A DNA stretch of 64,000 bases from Strigamia acuminata (taxonomy: Eukaryota > Arthropoda > Chilopoda > Geophilomorpha > Linotaeniidae). The notes under the pieces are model-generated. The model saw nothing but the letters and a program-made list of their open reading frames with translations. It searched no databases and was not told the DNA's origin. The stretch is from NCBI GenBank assembly GCA_949358305.1, contig OX442318.1, positions 12,692,517 through 12,756,516 on the forward strand, given 5' to 3'. Position 1 is the stretch's first letter, and the number at the start of each line of letters is the position of its first letter. A program made the position numbers and the translations under genes. Below, piece by piece: positions 22,626-32,599 of this stretch.

Positions 22626-23262
22626 GGCGTTCCGGTTTGTAAAATTTTCCGTTTCGAGCCCCGACAGGAATCCGATTCGCTAACCGTTTGTCACTCGAAA
22701 CCACAATAGCATTTTCTAATTTACGATCACAATTAAAACCATAGCATATCATGTTGGAATAACCCAAGACCATTCAGACATCAACAACCCAATATAAATT
22801 CTAAAATTATCATCACTGGATAATCCTGACAAGGGTTGACCATCTTCACTCCAAACTAAACTTTCACATCCGCAATCCCAGCACAAATGGACCTCTTTTC
22901 CGAGCCAAGCTTCGGGGATATTAATTTCCAACTGCAAATAAAAAATACATAAATACATATATTAAATGAAAATATAAAGAAAAACACACTCTGAACCAGT
23001 GAGTAGCCCACGTTGGCCCGAAAGATTGTCCCACTTTGACGGAATCAAACTGTTCCTTCACCGCATCCGTAAACTCGACGCGTTTCAACTCGGGGTGCAG
23101 AGTGACAGCGGCAAACGGAGGTGAATAACAAGCGAGTTCCGTCACAGGCTGACGATTCGGATACAAACGACTCGTTAAGTTGCAATCCGTCCACTCGCAC
23201 GTCGAAATATATTTCTCGGCCCTTTCCAAAGTTGTTCGCTTGTGTTTAAACAAACTGGCCAT
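14881..23262 (-). CDS. MAN2C1: Cytosolic alpha-mannosidase MAN2C1, sixteen exons
   Basis: GH38 alpha-mannosidase that trims free oligomannose glycans in the cytosol. Exons by decreasing coordinate: 22990-23262, 22817-22931, 22274-22461, 22089-22219, 21818-22025, 21635-21762, 20484-20612, 19235-19394, 19022-19167, 18764-18967, 17841-18025, 17615-17782, 16403-16623, 16158-16331, 15312-15612, 14881-15257. The total is 3108 bp (1035 aa), against 1040 aa in human. Active-site blocks are present: [10 protein letters not shown] (His266, Asp268, metal site), [11 protein letters not shown] (Asp about 378, nucleophile), [10 protein letters not shown] and [12 protein letters not shown]. The C-terminal beta domain includes [20 protein letters not shown]. 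No signal peptide, as expected for a cytosolic enzyme. The intron at 21763-21817 begins GC (GCAAGT). Several introns carry repeats or a MITE. The donor at 22816 was chosen because it keeps frame and family length. Confidence 0.96.
15690..16090. repeat. Degenerate tandem repeat, about 27-bp unit
   Basis: Repeated variants of AAATTCTCAAATTTAGACAT in the MAN2C1 intron between exons 15312-15612 and 16158-16331. Divergence rises toward the left end. Confidence 0.85.
16690..17125. repeat. Degenerate tandem repeat, about 41-bp unit
   Basis: Roughly ten imperfect units with the core GCCAATCAGAAGAGCAGCAT, each holding a CCAAT-box-like word and a TGATGTCATT word. Lies in the MAN2C1 intron 16624-17614. 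Confidence 0.82.
18110..18710. other. Intronic insertion-like block, GC-richer, unclassified
   Basis: About 600 bp inside the MAN2C1 intron 18026-18763 with clearly higher GC than its flanks and several short stop-interrupted frames. I see no retroelement motif, inverted ends or family match. It may be a SINE or a copied genomic segment. Confidence 0.3.
19893..19932. repeat. Short tandem repeat, TTCCCG-type 7-mer
   Basis: Four to five copies of TTTCCCG in a MAN2C1 intron, just left of the palindromic repeat at 19951. Confidence 0.8.
19951..20240. repeat. Dispersed repeat with palindromic TGACGTCA head
   Basis: Starts with a 22-bp perfect inverted repeat (19951-19972 and 19981-20002, 8-bp loop) containing TGACGTC and ATTTCCGT words, then a block with AACCGGTTTATTAATTCAAC-type sequence and GACGGACAGAC tandem words. 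A second copy in the opposite orientation lies at about 43995-44275 inside a hAT element. Non-coding. Confidence 0.75.
20907..21240. mobile_element. 334-bp MITE, GGTGCGTTCAATCTG ends
   Basis: Terminal inverted repeats begin GGTGCGTTCAATCTG, flanked by TA on both sides. The inside holds many AAGTGACTTT words. It sits in the MAN2C1 intron 20613-21634. The ends resemble those of the larger element at 40599-41996. Confidence 0.78.
21467..21601. mobile_element. Copy of the TACCGGGAAATCTGGA / CCAGTCCAGCACTG repeat family
   Basis: Contains AGTACCGGGAAATCTGGA near its left end and GGCCGGTCCAGCACTG at its right end. Related copies occur at about 49104-49190 and 50769-50891. The CAGYRCTGGAC-like ends suggest a hAT-type MITE, but no target duplication could be confirmed. 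Confidence 0.5.
22577..22625. repeat. ATT trinucleotide microsatellite
   Basis: About 16 uninterrupted TTA/ATT triplets in a MAN2C1 intron; probably polymorphic. Confidence 0.95.
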
Positions 23263-23418
23263 GATTCAACTGATCACATTCCAGTTTTTAACTACAAATA
23301 TTGCCACCTGTCGCTGCTGCATGAGTTGTAACCGTAATCACGAGTGGCACTTTCGAACCACCGTATTTGTCTCTCTCGAAACATCAATTTTGATCTGCGG
23401 CTTCCGTAGAAATCTTTA
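23263..23418. promoter_or_regulatory. Bidirectional MAN2C1/ZPR1 promoter
   Basis: Only 156 bp separate the two divergent start codons, so the two genes must share this region for their 5'UTRs and core promoters. The ZPR1 start is embedded in AATGGCGGCCGC, a YY1-like word. No TATA box is obvious. Confidence 0.6.
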
Positions 23419-25334
23419 ATGGCGGCCGCGAGTGCTTGTAACATGTCCGTCGAGTCGTTGTTTCGGAATTTATCGGCGGATGACATCGATCCAGAATTAA
23501 GCGAAATGGAAAGTCTGTGCCTGAATTGCGGGGAAAATGTATTGTGTATTTGACGGAAGAAAAATTTGATTTTTTTCAATTTTTTTAAAATTTTTTTTAA
23601 ATTTTTTAGGGCTCGACGCGAATATTTTTGACGAAAATTCCGCATTACGACGAGCTGATCGTGATGTCGTTCAGTTGTCAGCATTGCGGGCACGAGAATA
23701 ACGAAACGCGGTTCGGTGGTCGCATCCAGGAGAAGGGAATTAACATCAAAGTTTTGGTGCAGAACGAGAGAGATTTAAATCGACAAGTCGTCAAATCCGA
23801 TTACGCGAGCGCCACGATACCGGAAGTGGAGTTGGAAATCCCAGAGACGAAAAAAGGAGGTGAAATATTCGCGATTTTAATTATTTTATTGTTAATTTTA
23901 TTTTTTGGATTTTATTTTTTGGTTAGAGATTACGACGATAGAGGGCGTTATTAATAGCGTCATAGTAGGACTGAATCAGGATCAAAACAGACGAAAAGAC
24001 GAAAATCCCGATACAGCGAGAAAAATCGATGAGTTTATAACGAAATTAGAGGATTTAAAGAGGCTAAAGGAGTCGTTTCATTTGGTATTTTTACATATTT
24101 TTGCTTTCATTTTGATTTAATTTTTTAGTTAATTTTGATATTTTTTTGTTTATTTTCGATTTATTTTGAAATTTTTGATTTAATTTTGATTTTAAATGCA
24201 CTTTAGGTGCTTGACGACCCAAGTGGAAACAGTTTTATCGAAAATCCGTATCCTTTAAACCGTTTTACGTCGACTTTTGCTCGTTTTAACCTAAATCCCT
24301 TTCAAATAATCCCTAACTCATCCTTAGTTTCGCACCAAACACCGACACCGCCATGGAAACGACACGGTACAATCGATTATGGCACCAAAACGAGCGTCTG
24401 GGACTCTTTACGGACGATCCAAACGCCCAAAACACGCTTTACATCCCCGAACAGGAGGTCGCCATCTTAAAATTTCAAAACGTCAAACCACATTTGCAAA
24501 TTTGTTATAATTTTTCATTTATTTCAGGTCGCCGCATTTCAAACCAACTGTCACGTGTGTGGACATTCGTGTCAAACGAACATGAAACCAACGAGTAAAC
24601 CAAATTTAAACACATTTTAACGTTCAAAATCTCAAATTTTAATCGTCAAATTAGAAATCCCACACTTCAAGGAAGTTATAATAATGGCGACCAACTGCGA
24701 CAACTGCGGGACTACAACGAGCGAAGTAAAACCCGGTGCGGGAATCGAGCCGAAAGGATTACGGATACGAGTTCACGTTACCAACATCCGGGACCTCCAC
24801 AGGGACGTTTTAAAGGTTTAAAAACGAAATACAAACCTCTTAAAATTTCATTTTAACCCTTTTTTCTTCATCAGTCCGACACTTGCGCCATTGAAATACC
24901 GGAATTAGAGCTGGAAGTGGGTCCGGGAGCACTCAGCGGACGTTTCACGACCGTCGAGGGCCTTCTAGACGCGATTAAACATCAGCTTAAGTCGGATAAT
25001 CCGTTGATTAATGGCGACAGCGCGCAACCGGAAGTCAAATCCAAGATGGCCGAATTTCTCACGCGATTGGACGAAGTAGAATTTATTATTTTTAATTAAT
25101 TTGTATCAATATTTACCAAGTTTTATTTAGGTTCAATGCGGGAGGTTAAAAGCGAGCATTGTTTTAGACGACCCGGCTGGGAACAGCTACGTGGAGAATT
25201 TGTGCGATCCGGATCAAGATCCGAATTTGGAGTTAGTTTATTACGTCAGAAATTTCGAGCAGGATGAAGAATTAGGATTAAATGACATGAAAACGGAAAA
25301 TTATGAAAATTCGACGGAGGAAATAAAGAGTTGA
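23419..25334 (+). CDS. ZPR1: Zinc finger protein ZPR1, nine exons
   Basis: Conserved eukaryotic zinc-finger protein that binds eEF1A and shuttles between cytoplasm and nucleus. Exons: 23419-23538, 23610-23859, 23927-24084, 24207-24247, 24328-24457, 24528-24594, 24655-24815, 24875-25075, 25131-25334. The total is 1332 bp (443 aa), against about 459 aa in human. It has the family's two tandem ZPR1 modules: C4 finger CLNCGEN...CQHCGH (from residue 34) with [14 protein letters not shown] ending module one, then CHVCGHSC...CDNCG (from about residue 241) with [14 protein letters not shown] and [13 protein letters not shown] ending module two. The 80-bp intron after exon 4 has U12-type signals. The gene is divergent from MAN2C1 and convergent with PRA1. 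Its 3' part is duplicated in broken form at 43432-45090 and 47262-47350. Confidence 0.95.
24248..24327 (+). other. U12-type (minor spliceosome) intron of ZPR1
   Basis: The intron begins GTATCCTTT, the diagnostic U12 5' splice site. It has TCCCTAAC about 12 nt before the AG, one mismatch from the U12 branch-site consensus TCCTTAAC. It is only 80 bp, phase 2, with GT-AG ends. Confidence 0.75.
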
Positions 25335-25391
25335 GGCTGAAAACTTGTGTGTGGGCTTTTTAATCATTCTTCCGAAATACAGACCTCTTTT

Positions 25392-25400
25392 TTTATTAAA
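25392..25400. terminator. Overlapping poly(A) signals of ZPR1 and PRA1
   Basis: ATTAAA on the plus strand (25395-25400) lies 61 nt after the ZPR1 stop. AATAAA on the minus strand (25392-25397) lies about 27 nt after the PRA1 stop. The two signals share three bases, so the mature 3'UTRs should overlap in antisense. Confidence 0.5.
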
Positions 25401-25424
25401 TTTGATCTTTTAGATAAAAATCAA

Positions 25425-26676
25425 TCATATTGTTTCCAATGGAGACATTTTGAGATTTTCTTCTTTTATACTCTCTAACGCGAAGAACGTCGCGTGTAGA
25501 ACGATAAAAACGACCGAAGCTCCTGCACAAAATAATAATTATTCATAATACACCGTAATTACATCTCGTAATGTCGTAAAATGACATAATTTGTGAAAAT
25601 TATGCATAATTATGTCATAATTTCTGTCATTATTGATGTAAATAAGGTAAATCGTGTCATTATTACTTCATTTTTAACGTAAAGAAGGTCAATCATGTCG
25701 TAATTACGTTATTTTAACATAAATAAGATGAATTATGTCGTGATTACCGTATATTTTATGAAAATAAGCGAATTATGTCATAATTACATCATTTTTACGG
25801 AAATAAGGTAAATTATGTCATAATTACGTTGTTATTCATGTATACATGATGAGATAACGTTTTACAATTACATTCTAGTAACGTCTAAAATGATATTTAC
25901 CAATGAGCCAAAATATAGCGGAACTTGCCCCAGCAAATAAAAAAACCGGAATGGAACAGATGGCAACAACCGTGTATTGCTGCGCCATATTCAATTCGTA
26001 ATCACAAATACGAACTGGTCCTTCGGCATTTCTCAATCTCACCAAATAACACGCGCCAAGAAACGACGCCAGAGCGAGCAACAAAAATGGCGACGTAACC
26101 CTAAACAAAAATCAAATCACCAATTTAAACTCTTTTCTTTTATAAATCGACACAAAAAACTTACAAACAGAAAACTGCCAGTCCGAGAAACACGAAAAAA
26201 TAATTACTCTGGAAATGCTCAATATTTTTGACGACCCGTTGCGTCGCGTGTGCGGGCGAGAGCGGAACCCGAAAATTGTTGGTGTTGAGGAATGTTGCCC
26301 ACGGTCTGACGTTTTGACGCCTCGATTTGATCCATTGTGCAGCAATTGGAGCCGTATCGGTCACAGACCCTAACCTATACGTCGCGGCATATAATTTGAA
26401 ACAAATTCGTGCGATTAGTTAGTGAAATTTCGACGAATAAAGAATAAAAACGAATAAAAATGTTGAGTTGTTCTATATCAATATGTCACACCAAAGTTCT
26501 ACTTGATTCATCCGAATTGCGACGCGAATGTCTACGACTAAAAATTTCAAACCCACACATTCATCTCGTTTCACGTTTCCATTTATACACGTTTGGAGCT
26601 AATAAATTCTAGTCATTTGTTTGTTTTTTCTTTACCCTGGAAATTCGCCCGTTAATAGCGGCTCGTTCGCCTCCAT
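25425..26676 (-). CDS. RABAC1: Prenylated Rab acceptor protein 1 (PRA1/RABAC1 family), four exons
   Basis: Small ER/Golgi membrane protein that binds prenylated Rab GTPases and takes part in vesicle traffic. Exons: 26636-26676, 26165-26374, 25901-26100, 25425-25522. The total is 549 bp (182 aa), against 185 aa in human. Phases fit at every junction. The PRA1 domain core is clear: RPWATFLNTNNFRVPLS, NIEHFQSNYFFVFLGLAVFC, VTSPFLLLALASFLGACYLV, and after the loop SIPVFLFAGASSAIFWLIG. These form the two hydrophobic hairpins typical of the family. The start MEANEPLL was chosen because it is the first ATG in frame with a donor matching exon 2. This is the intact parent of at least five broken copies elsewhere in the window. 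Intron 3 has AATTATGTCATAATTACG-type degenerate repeats. Confidence 0.94.
25550..25860. repeat. Degenerate repeat in PRA1 intron 3
   Basis: Several variants of a roughly 45-bp unit built on AATTATGTCATAATTACGTT. The same repeat is carried along in the PRA1 copies at 38220-38345, 45270-45740 and 47640-47960. Confidence 0.7.
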
Positions 26677-26704
26677 CTTTGATTCGATTTCATGTCCGCT
26701 TCGT

Positions 26705-26721
26705 CTCCATAGCAACCGCAG
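26705..26721 (-). promoter_or_regulatory. X-box-like motif upstream of PRA1
   Basis: On the minus strand the sequence reads GGTTGCTATGGAGAC, an RFX X-box-like half-palindrome about 30-45 bp upstream of the start codon. It is retained near the starts of copies at 37731, 46485 and 58262, and mutated at 48543. Confidence 0.4.
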
Positions 26722-26729
26722 TTAAGTTG

Positions 26730-27457
26730 TTTGTATCATATTTTTATTTTATTTTTGTTTTAAATTTTAGTAATTATTTCTTTGTTTCTTTTATTAAAAC
26801 GACAAAATTGAAATTTTTTGTGTTCATGAGTTTTATCAAAGTTTGCATCTTTTGGTCACTAACTTCTTTAGTCAAATCTACTGCTACAATGCGCAATAGC
26901 GCACTCTGGTGGCAATATTCTATTGACATTGACACTGTAACAGACAGGAGGCATGAAATTCCGACACATACGGAGAATGAATGAAGGCTAATTCCCATTA
27001 AAACAGTCTCTTGTGCTCATTTCTATTTACGTGCCAGAATTGCGTCCGTCCAATCAGATTGTATTCTTCGAACGAAAAGGAGGATAAAACTTGCGAGAAG
27101 ATCAAATCAAATCTGGTATTTCAGTTTCATTGAGCGACGAATGGGAAACGAAGCCTAAACGAAATGAAAGAAGTTAGGTAAGGTAAGTGATGGAGGATTT
27201 GAAATTCGGCTTGGTAAACGTGAAAGAAGGATTATTATCGTGTGACGGTGTTTGATCAGGGAAAAGAAGGTTTGTGTTTTGTCGTGGTGTTAATAACGGA
27301 CTAATGTTGTCTGTGTATGAAATATTGCCCATGCCCATTATATTCCCATAATCCGTGCAATCTAAAAGTAATGACAACTATTTTATTATTAATCTGTAAT
27401 TGAAAGAATTTATACAGTATTGTTAAGTGATTTATCAACCTGACATATATTATTTTG
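26730..27457. other. Intergenic, PRA1 to NLR
   Basis: No gene supported. 27180-27310 recurs in inverted orientation at about 46740-46870. A minus-strand AATAAA at 27382-27387 is a plausible NLR poly(A) signal, about 70 nt past the stop. Confidence 0.45.
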
Positions 27458-30398
27458 TTATTTTCTTGTTATAGAAAATAATCCACGAAAATTACAGTCA
27501 AAAAAATAATAACTATAATCAATATCCATTTCATTTTCTACAATTTCAGCGGACAAACTGTGATGCGATACATTATAATTGGAGATGATATTGGCAATTT
27601 CATTTAATGAAAATTGAAATGAAATTAAATGGACGTGATCCCAATACTTGCATACGAGCCCATTCATTAAGTACATCATTTCTAACTCAGTTGTTTGAAA
27701 AAAAGCAAACTCTATTGTTTTTAAATGTGAATTCTTTTCCTCCCTCCAGCAATCGTTCATGTGTTGGAATAGTTTCGATCGAAAATCAAGAATAAAAGTT
27801 CTTCGAAGGATTAGTTTTACAATAGGAAGGTGATGGATGCACTTTGCTACTAATTTCTCATCTTCTATTTCGTTTTCTAACTTGATGCACAATGTTTGCA
27901 GGTTCTTGAAAACCAAACTGTTTATCGTTTTCAATTCGTTAGCACTTTTCAAGCCGAATGAAAAATGGAGAACACTGTCAAAACCAGACCAATCAGGATA
28001 ATTGTTTACCAAATCATCTATTTCGTTGAAATGACAACCGAATGAAGACATTGCTCCATTATCGAAAGCATTTTTATCATTGAAAGTTAAACTGCAATTA
28101 ATTAGAAACAGGTGATCGTAATGCTTAGTTCCACCATTAGTAAGGCCACCTAAGTCAACAGTCAAGTGGATGAGTTCTAAGCGAGTCAGATAAGTTGATT
28201 GAGCAGCAGCCAAAGTAAAGTCGCTCATGTCCAACTCTTTGTTTCCGACAAGATTCAGATATTGAACTTGATTATTTTCTACAAGTTTTGTAACAACTTG
28301 CTTTTGACTATCTTTTGATATTATAATTCGTAAACAACGATATTTGATACTTTTGAATGCTTCTTGCTTCACTGCCAATTGAAGAAATTTGTTTGAAGAT
28401 GAGGGATCTACACACGTTAGACGACAAGATCCGAATTGTGGAGATGCCACAAAGTGCAAACACTCACTCAACGTTCCATCGAATGGAATATTCCCCGAAA
28501 GATATTCTTGCAATTTGCAAGATACATTTGACCATGCTTGAATCAAATGTTTTTTAAAAAATACTTGCAAACGAGTAACAATTTCACTTGTGAATAATTC
28601 TGACGGCACATTTTCTCTAATTTCGATCGTTTTAATTGTGCCGTTTTTGATTCCACATTCGACTAATTCTTTGCATACACTTGGATAAATTTTACATATA
28701 TCTTTCGTCAGCTGGAAGTGTGGTGGAATAAAATCTTTGAGATATTTACTTTTAGAAATTGTGGACACTGAACATTCTCCAAAGAGGCCTACAGTATATT
28801 CAACAGAGGATAGAAACCAGTGCCTAAATGAATAGATTTGGCACAACAACTGGTCCAAATCATTTGCGACCAAGTTTGCGATAAATGGCATAATTAAAGA
28901 TGTTCCTTCAGTTTCTAGAAAATGACTGACAATTGGTGAAAAAACGCTTTCCATGTATGTAGACTCCAGCAGTTTGAATCCCACCAAAACAGCAAATGCT
29001 GCGGCAAATTCTAAAATTGACAGGTGGAATGGTTCGTAATAACTCGTTGATGTAAAACATGTCATTTGTCTGTGGTATTGTAGAAAGCCGAGGTTATAAA
29101 TTTCGTTGGTCAAATCGTCGCTTTCAAACTTCAAATTATTTCTGGATGCTTTTACAAATGACAATGATCCAAATTTCATAAGAAGTTCCTGATATTTGTT
29201 GGGTGATGAGTTGAAACTAAAAAGGTCGAAATCACTGTCGACATCTAGTCCCCGTTTTGCACAAGTGTGCTTCACAAGAGAATTGAACAGGTTTTTATAA
29301 ACGTCTGTTTTCGTTGAGAATTGTGCCATGTTTGTGTCATGTTCAAATATGACTGGAATCACCATTAGAAGTAACGGCGAATCAAAGATTGTGAGTTGCG
29401 ACGATATTACCTTATCAATTTGATCGACTTTTTCTGGCGGAATAAATTTACATAAAAATTTCCGTTTATCATCCTCACTTTGTATGCCTAATATGCAGAT
29501 CTGTTTATCACTGAAGTTTTTTCGCACGGACTTGGATCCGAACAATTCAGTTTGCTCTTCCTTAGTTAACTCGAATAACCCCGTTCTGCAAGTCACCACT
29601 ACAGTTACCTCAGTGAACCGCTGTGAGAACAGAATTTTCAATATTTCTCTTCTTTGTTCTCGCGAGAGTTCATCTAAACCGTCCAGAATGAACAGCGTTT
29701 CTTTCTCGTGACGATTTATCATTTGAACAACATCGTTATTATCCTTAAAACCACAGTTGATTGCCGTTTCCACAATTACATTTTCAAAGCTTCGTTGTTG
29801 AATTTCTCGTAACGGTACAAAGAAAGCTAATTTGAAATTGATGTATTCTTTGTTTGTCGCCCAATCGAAAGCCAGCTTGGTCGCCAGCGTTGTTTTTCCG
29901 TACCCGGGTTGACTTTCGATTAGTATTCGGAGAGGACTTTCATTATCCTTCGGCTTGAAGATTTCTTCCAATTCTATTAATTCGTTCGACTCCGTGAGTT
30001 GTAGTCTTGCGTAATGTTCAATCAACGACAAATCTTCTCCGGTGTTCATCCAGGCAACTTTGGGTAGAGCTAAAGAAGCAGCGTAGGATCGTTTCAGCTT
30101 TTTCTTGAGAGCATCGCACTGTTCTTCGTTGTCGATCATTCGGCAACATGGAGTGATATTCGCTTCGTGCTTGCTAGTATTTGCTGTAAAATTAGCAAAT
30201 TTGAACTTTTATTTTTAATGCTAATGTAATTTGTCAAGATGATTGAAAACAGTACTAACCTCCTCCGTCTGCTGTGGAAGTAGACGGATTGCTGAAATGC
30301 GATTCAATATTGACTGTAACATTTTTTGTGTCGTGAATTTCTATAGGAACGGCTCCACTGCCAACGTGCTTTTCTGTATTACTGGTTCTGTTATCCAT
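27458..30398 (-). CDS. NACHT-domain NLR-like receptor
   Basis: STAND-class NTPase resembling animal NLR immune receptors. Coding exons: 30260-30398 (from its ATG; the exon itself is 30260-30415) and 27458-30183, giving 954 aa. The join is GT-AG, phase 1. Counted from the first Met of the large exon, the P-loop ESQPGYGKTTLA spans about 75-86 and Walker B LFILDGLDEL about 149-158. A sensor-1-like VVVTCRTG, a winged-helix-like region and a Leu-rich C-terminal half (for example VQYLNLVGNKELD, YLTRLELIHL) follow; the LRRs are degenerate. The large exon is a single 2.7-kb frame without breaks. The small exon has the RHIM-like core PIEIHDTKNVTV. It may be preceded in frame by the twin exon at 31111-31266, giving a 1006-aa form. 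No CARD, PYD or DEATH domain is visible. Confidence 0.85.
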
Positions 30399-31110
30399 GG
30401 TTCGAAATGCACTATCTGTAAAATAAAAATGTATTCTTGCATGAGTGATGCGTATTAGGGTTGAAAAATAGGCACTTCTACAAGATTGAGACATTGGAAA
30501 AGAAAGGCATTGTTTATTGCAATGATACAATATAAATAAACCTTTTTACATACCAAAATAATTGTACCCACTCAAAAACCTTTTTTAAGTATGCACATTT
30601 CTTAAGTGTATGGATTCACTATACTTGTATGCTAACATGCCTGTTACATGTGTTGCCCCTTCAATTCCGAGGTTCTCACAGTGTAATTTGGCTGCAGAAG
30701 GATCCCAACGAAAAGCGTGTGATCACATATACATGTCACATGCTGGCTGGTGGGAAAACCTGGTTGCACCAAAGAAAGTACTATGGTAAGTACCGTACTA
30801 AGTAGAAGTATTTTGGTAAAATTGGGAGAAGCCAACTTAAAGTTATGCTGGGACTTCTAAGGGGGTGATATTTCAATGTTAAATTTATAAATAAATAATG
30901 AAGAAAAGTGAAAAATTATTTTCCAGACAAACTTTGTTCAAATAAACTCAGAAATTTTCAGCCAAATACCGGGTGTCCCAAATAAAACCGGCCCAAAACC
31001 AAACAAAATTTTTTCCAATTCACGAAGACAGTTGCACTCATTGTCAAATAGCTAAGATTTTGCACCTTGGAGAATTAATGCAAATATATTTTTCTTGAGG
31101 TGATGCTCAC

Positions 31111-31266
31111 CTTCTCTGTCTCGTGTAGAAGTAGATGGATTGCTGACATGTGTTTCCTCTTTGACCGTAACATTTTCTGCGTCGTGAATTTGTATTGGAT
31201 CGGTTCCACTGCCAACGTGCTTTTCTGTTTTACTGGTTCTGTTTCCCATGGTTAGAAGTTCAACGT
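31111..31266 (-). CDS. Duplicated 156-bp upstream exon of the NLR gene (alternative or first exon)
   Basis: Twin of exon 30260-30415: same length, same phase 1-1 boundaries (acceptor TTTTGCAG, donor GTGAGC) and close sequence. Its ATG at 31247-31249 sits in a perfect ACCATGG context and starts MGNRTSK, which fits the N-myristoylation pattern MGxxxS. It then reads PIQIHDAENVTV where the twin has PIEIHDTKNVTV. Splicing it to the twin's acceptor, or directly to the 2.7-kb exon, keeps frame. No further upstream exon is seen. Functional use is inferred. Confidence 0.6.
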
Positions 31267-31269
31267 CTG

Positions 31270-32590
31270 CAAAATATTTAATGAATTCTTTTATGAATTA
31301 TGAATGTTTAATACTACAAATGAAATTACTTAATCGTACTGTTTACCTGTTGTAACTTACTGTATATCATAAATTTGCTGCATGTCGTTAAATACTGTAG
31401 AAAAACATTAACTACAGCTTATCTGCCCAACACAACTGGTGAAGTTAAAGTTGGGTTTCTGAAGTGTATTGCCCATTTGCTTTTCTTGTTTCATCTTATC
31501 ATGGATAAGGAATTCACAGTTAATTAAGCAGTACTTATTTGACCGTCACTCACGTTCTTGTATATTACATACGAAACTGTCTGAATGTAATCTATATTAT
31601 TCTCTTGCTTATCCACGTTATTCATCTTTATTTTAGGTATGTTTTTGGTAAAGAAAATAACGACATTTTATTTTCGTCTTAGACAAATTCCAAATAAATT
31701 TTCTAAATTCTGTTGCAAGTGTCTGGATTATCACAATAGACAAATAATAAGTTATTGTTCAAAATTTATTTAAAACACTCGAGCTTTGTGAGTAACAAGT
31801 TTTGTTGCTGATAACTGATATGCGAAAGACTTTGCACCGAGATTAGACCAAGGTGAGACGAGTACAAATTTGCAAAATTAATAGTTGACTTTTAATTATT
31901 GCATTCACCAAATCATACCAGTCATCCATAAAGTCAAAAACCTCATTTTTTTGGTCAACTTTCTTCAGAACCAAACTTTACATTCGCACATTGTCGTAGG
32001 AACAGTATCCAAATCTAACAAGGATGGAAACTCAAGTTCTAATTATGACCCATGTCTTGGAACCAGGGGCGGATCTACATAGGGGCTAATGGAACTTGAG
32101 CCCCGGGCCCTCAAATTTTAGGGGGGCCCCAAGACGCAGGGCCATGTAAAAAAAAAAAAAAGGTTGCTAAAAAACAAAAAAGAAGAAAGGTCGCTATTAA
32201 AAATTTCGATAACGGGGCCCCAAAAAAACCTCAAGCCCCGGGCCCCCGAAAAGCTAGATCCGCCCCTGCTTGGAACAGTCTTGTCAATTGTTAATAAATA
32301 ATGTGCCCCTTGTCTAGTATTTATTTACATTATTTATGTCATTTGTATAATTCAAATTACTTACTATTTTACAGTTCTAGTGAGAGTGGGCCGTGAGTTT
32401 TCGATGACAACACGACTGCTCAAGTTCTGTCTGTGCAGCTGTGCGTATCTGCTTTATTTTGAATCTTATTTTGAATCTTATCAGTGTGACATGTGCACAA
32501 TTAACTGATACATGGAAATACATGGCGCACATGAACGGGTCACGTTAGTCTTTAGAAGAGTACAAACTACCTGTAACTAAGCTTTATTTG
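31270..32590. other. Upstream flank of the NLR gene, no gene recognised
   Basis: AT-rich, only short frames. Contains the hAT-type MITE at 32064-32268. The NLR promoter is presumably in here but shows no motif I can name. Confidence 0.4.
32064..32268. mobile_element. 205-bp hAT-type MITE with 8-bp target duplication
   Basis: Ends CAGGGGCGGATCTA and its inverse, flanked by the exact 8-bp direct repeat CTTGGAAC at 32056-32063 and 32269-32276. An inner AGCCCCGGGCCC word is also inverted. TIR and TSD length are typical of hAT elements. Non-coding; the perfect TSD points to a fairly recent insertion. Confidence 0.93.
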
Positions 32591-32599
32591 ATGGGAAAA

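Noticed and set aside
27174-27377. Possible extra C-terminal NLR exon (frame with YGNIMGMGNIS)
   Set aside because: An acceptor exists, but the NLR exon ends in its own stop with no good donor, and the sequence is an inverted duplicate of 46740-46870.
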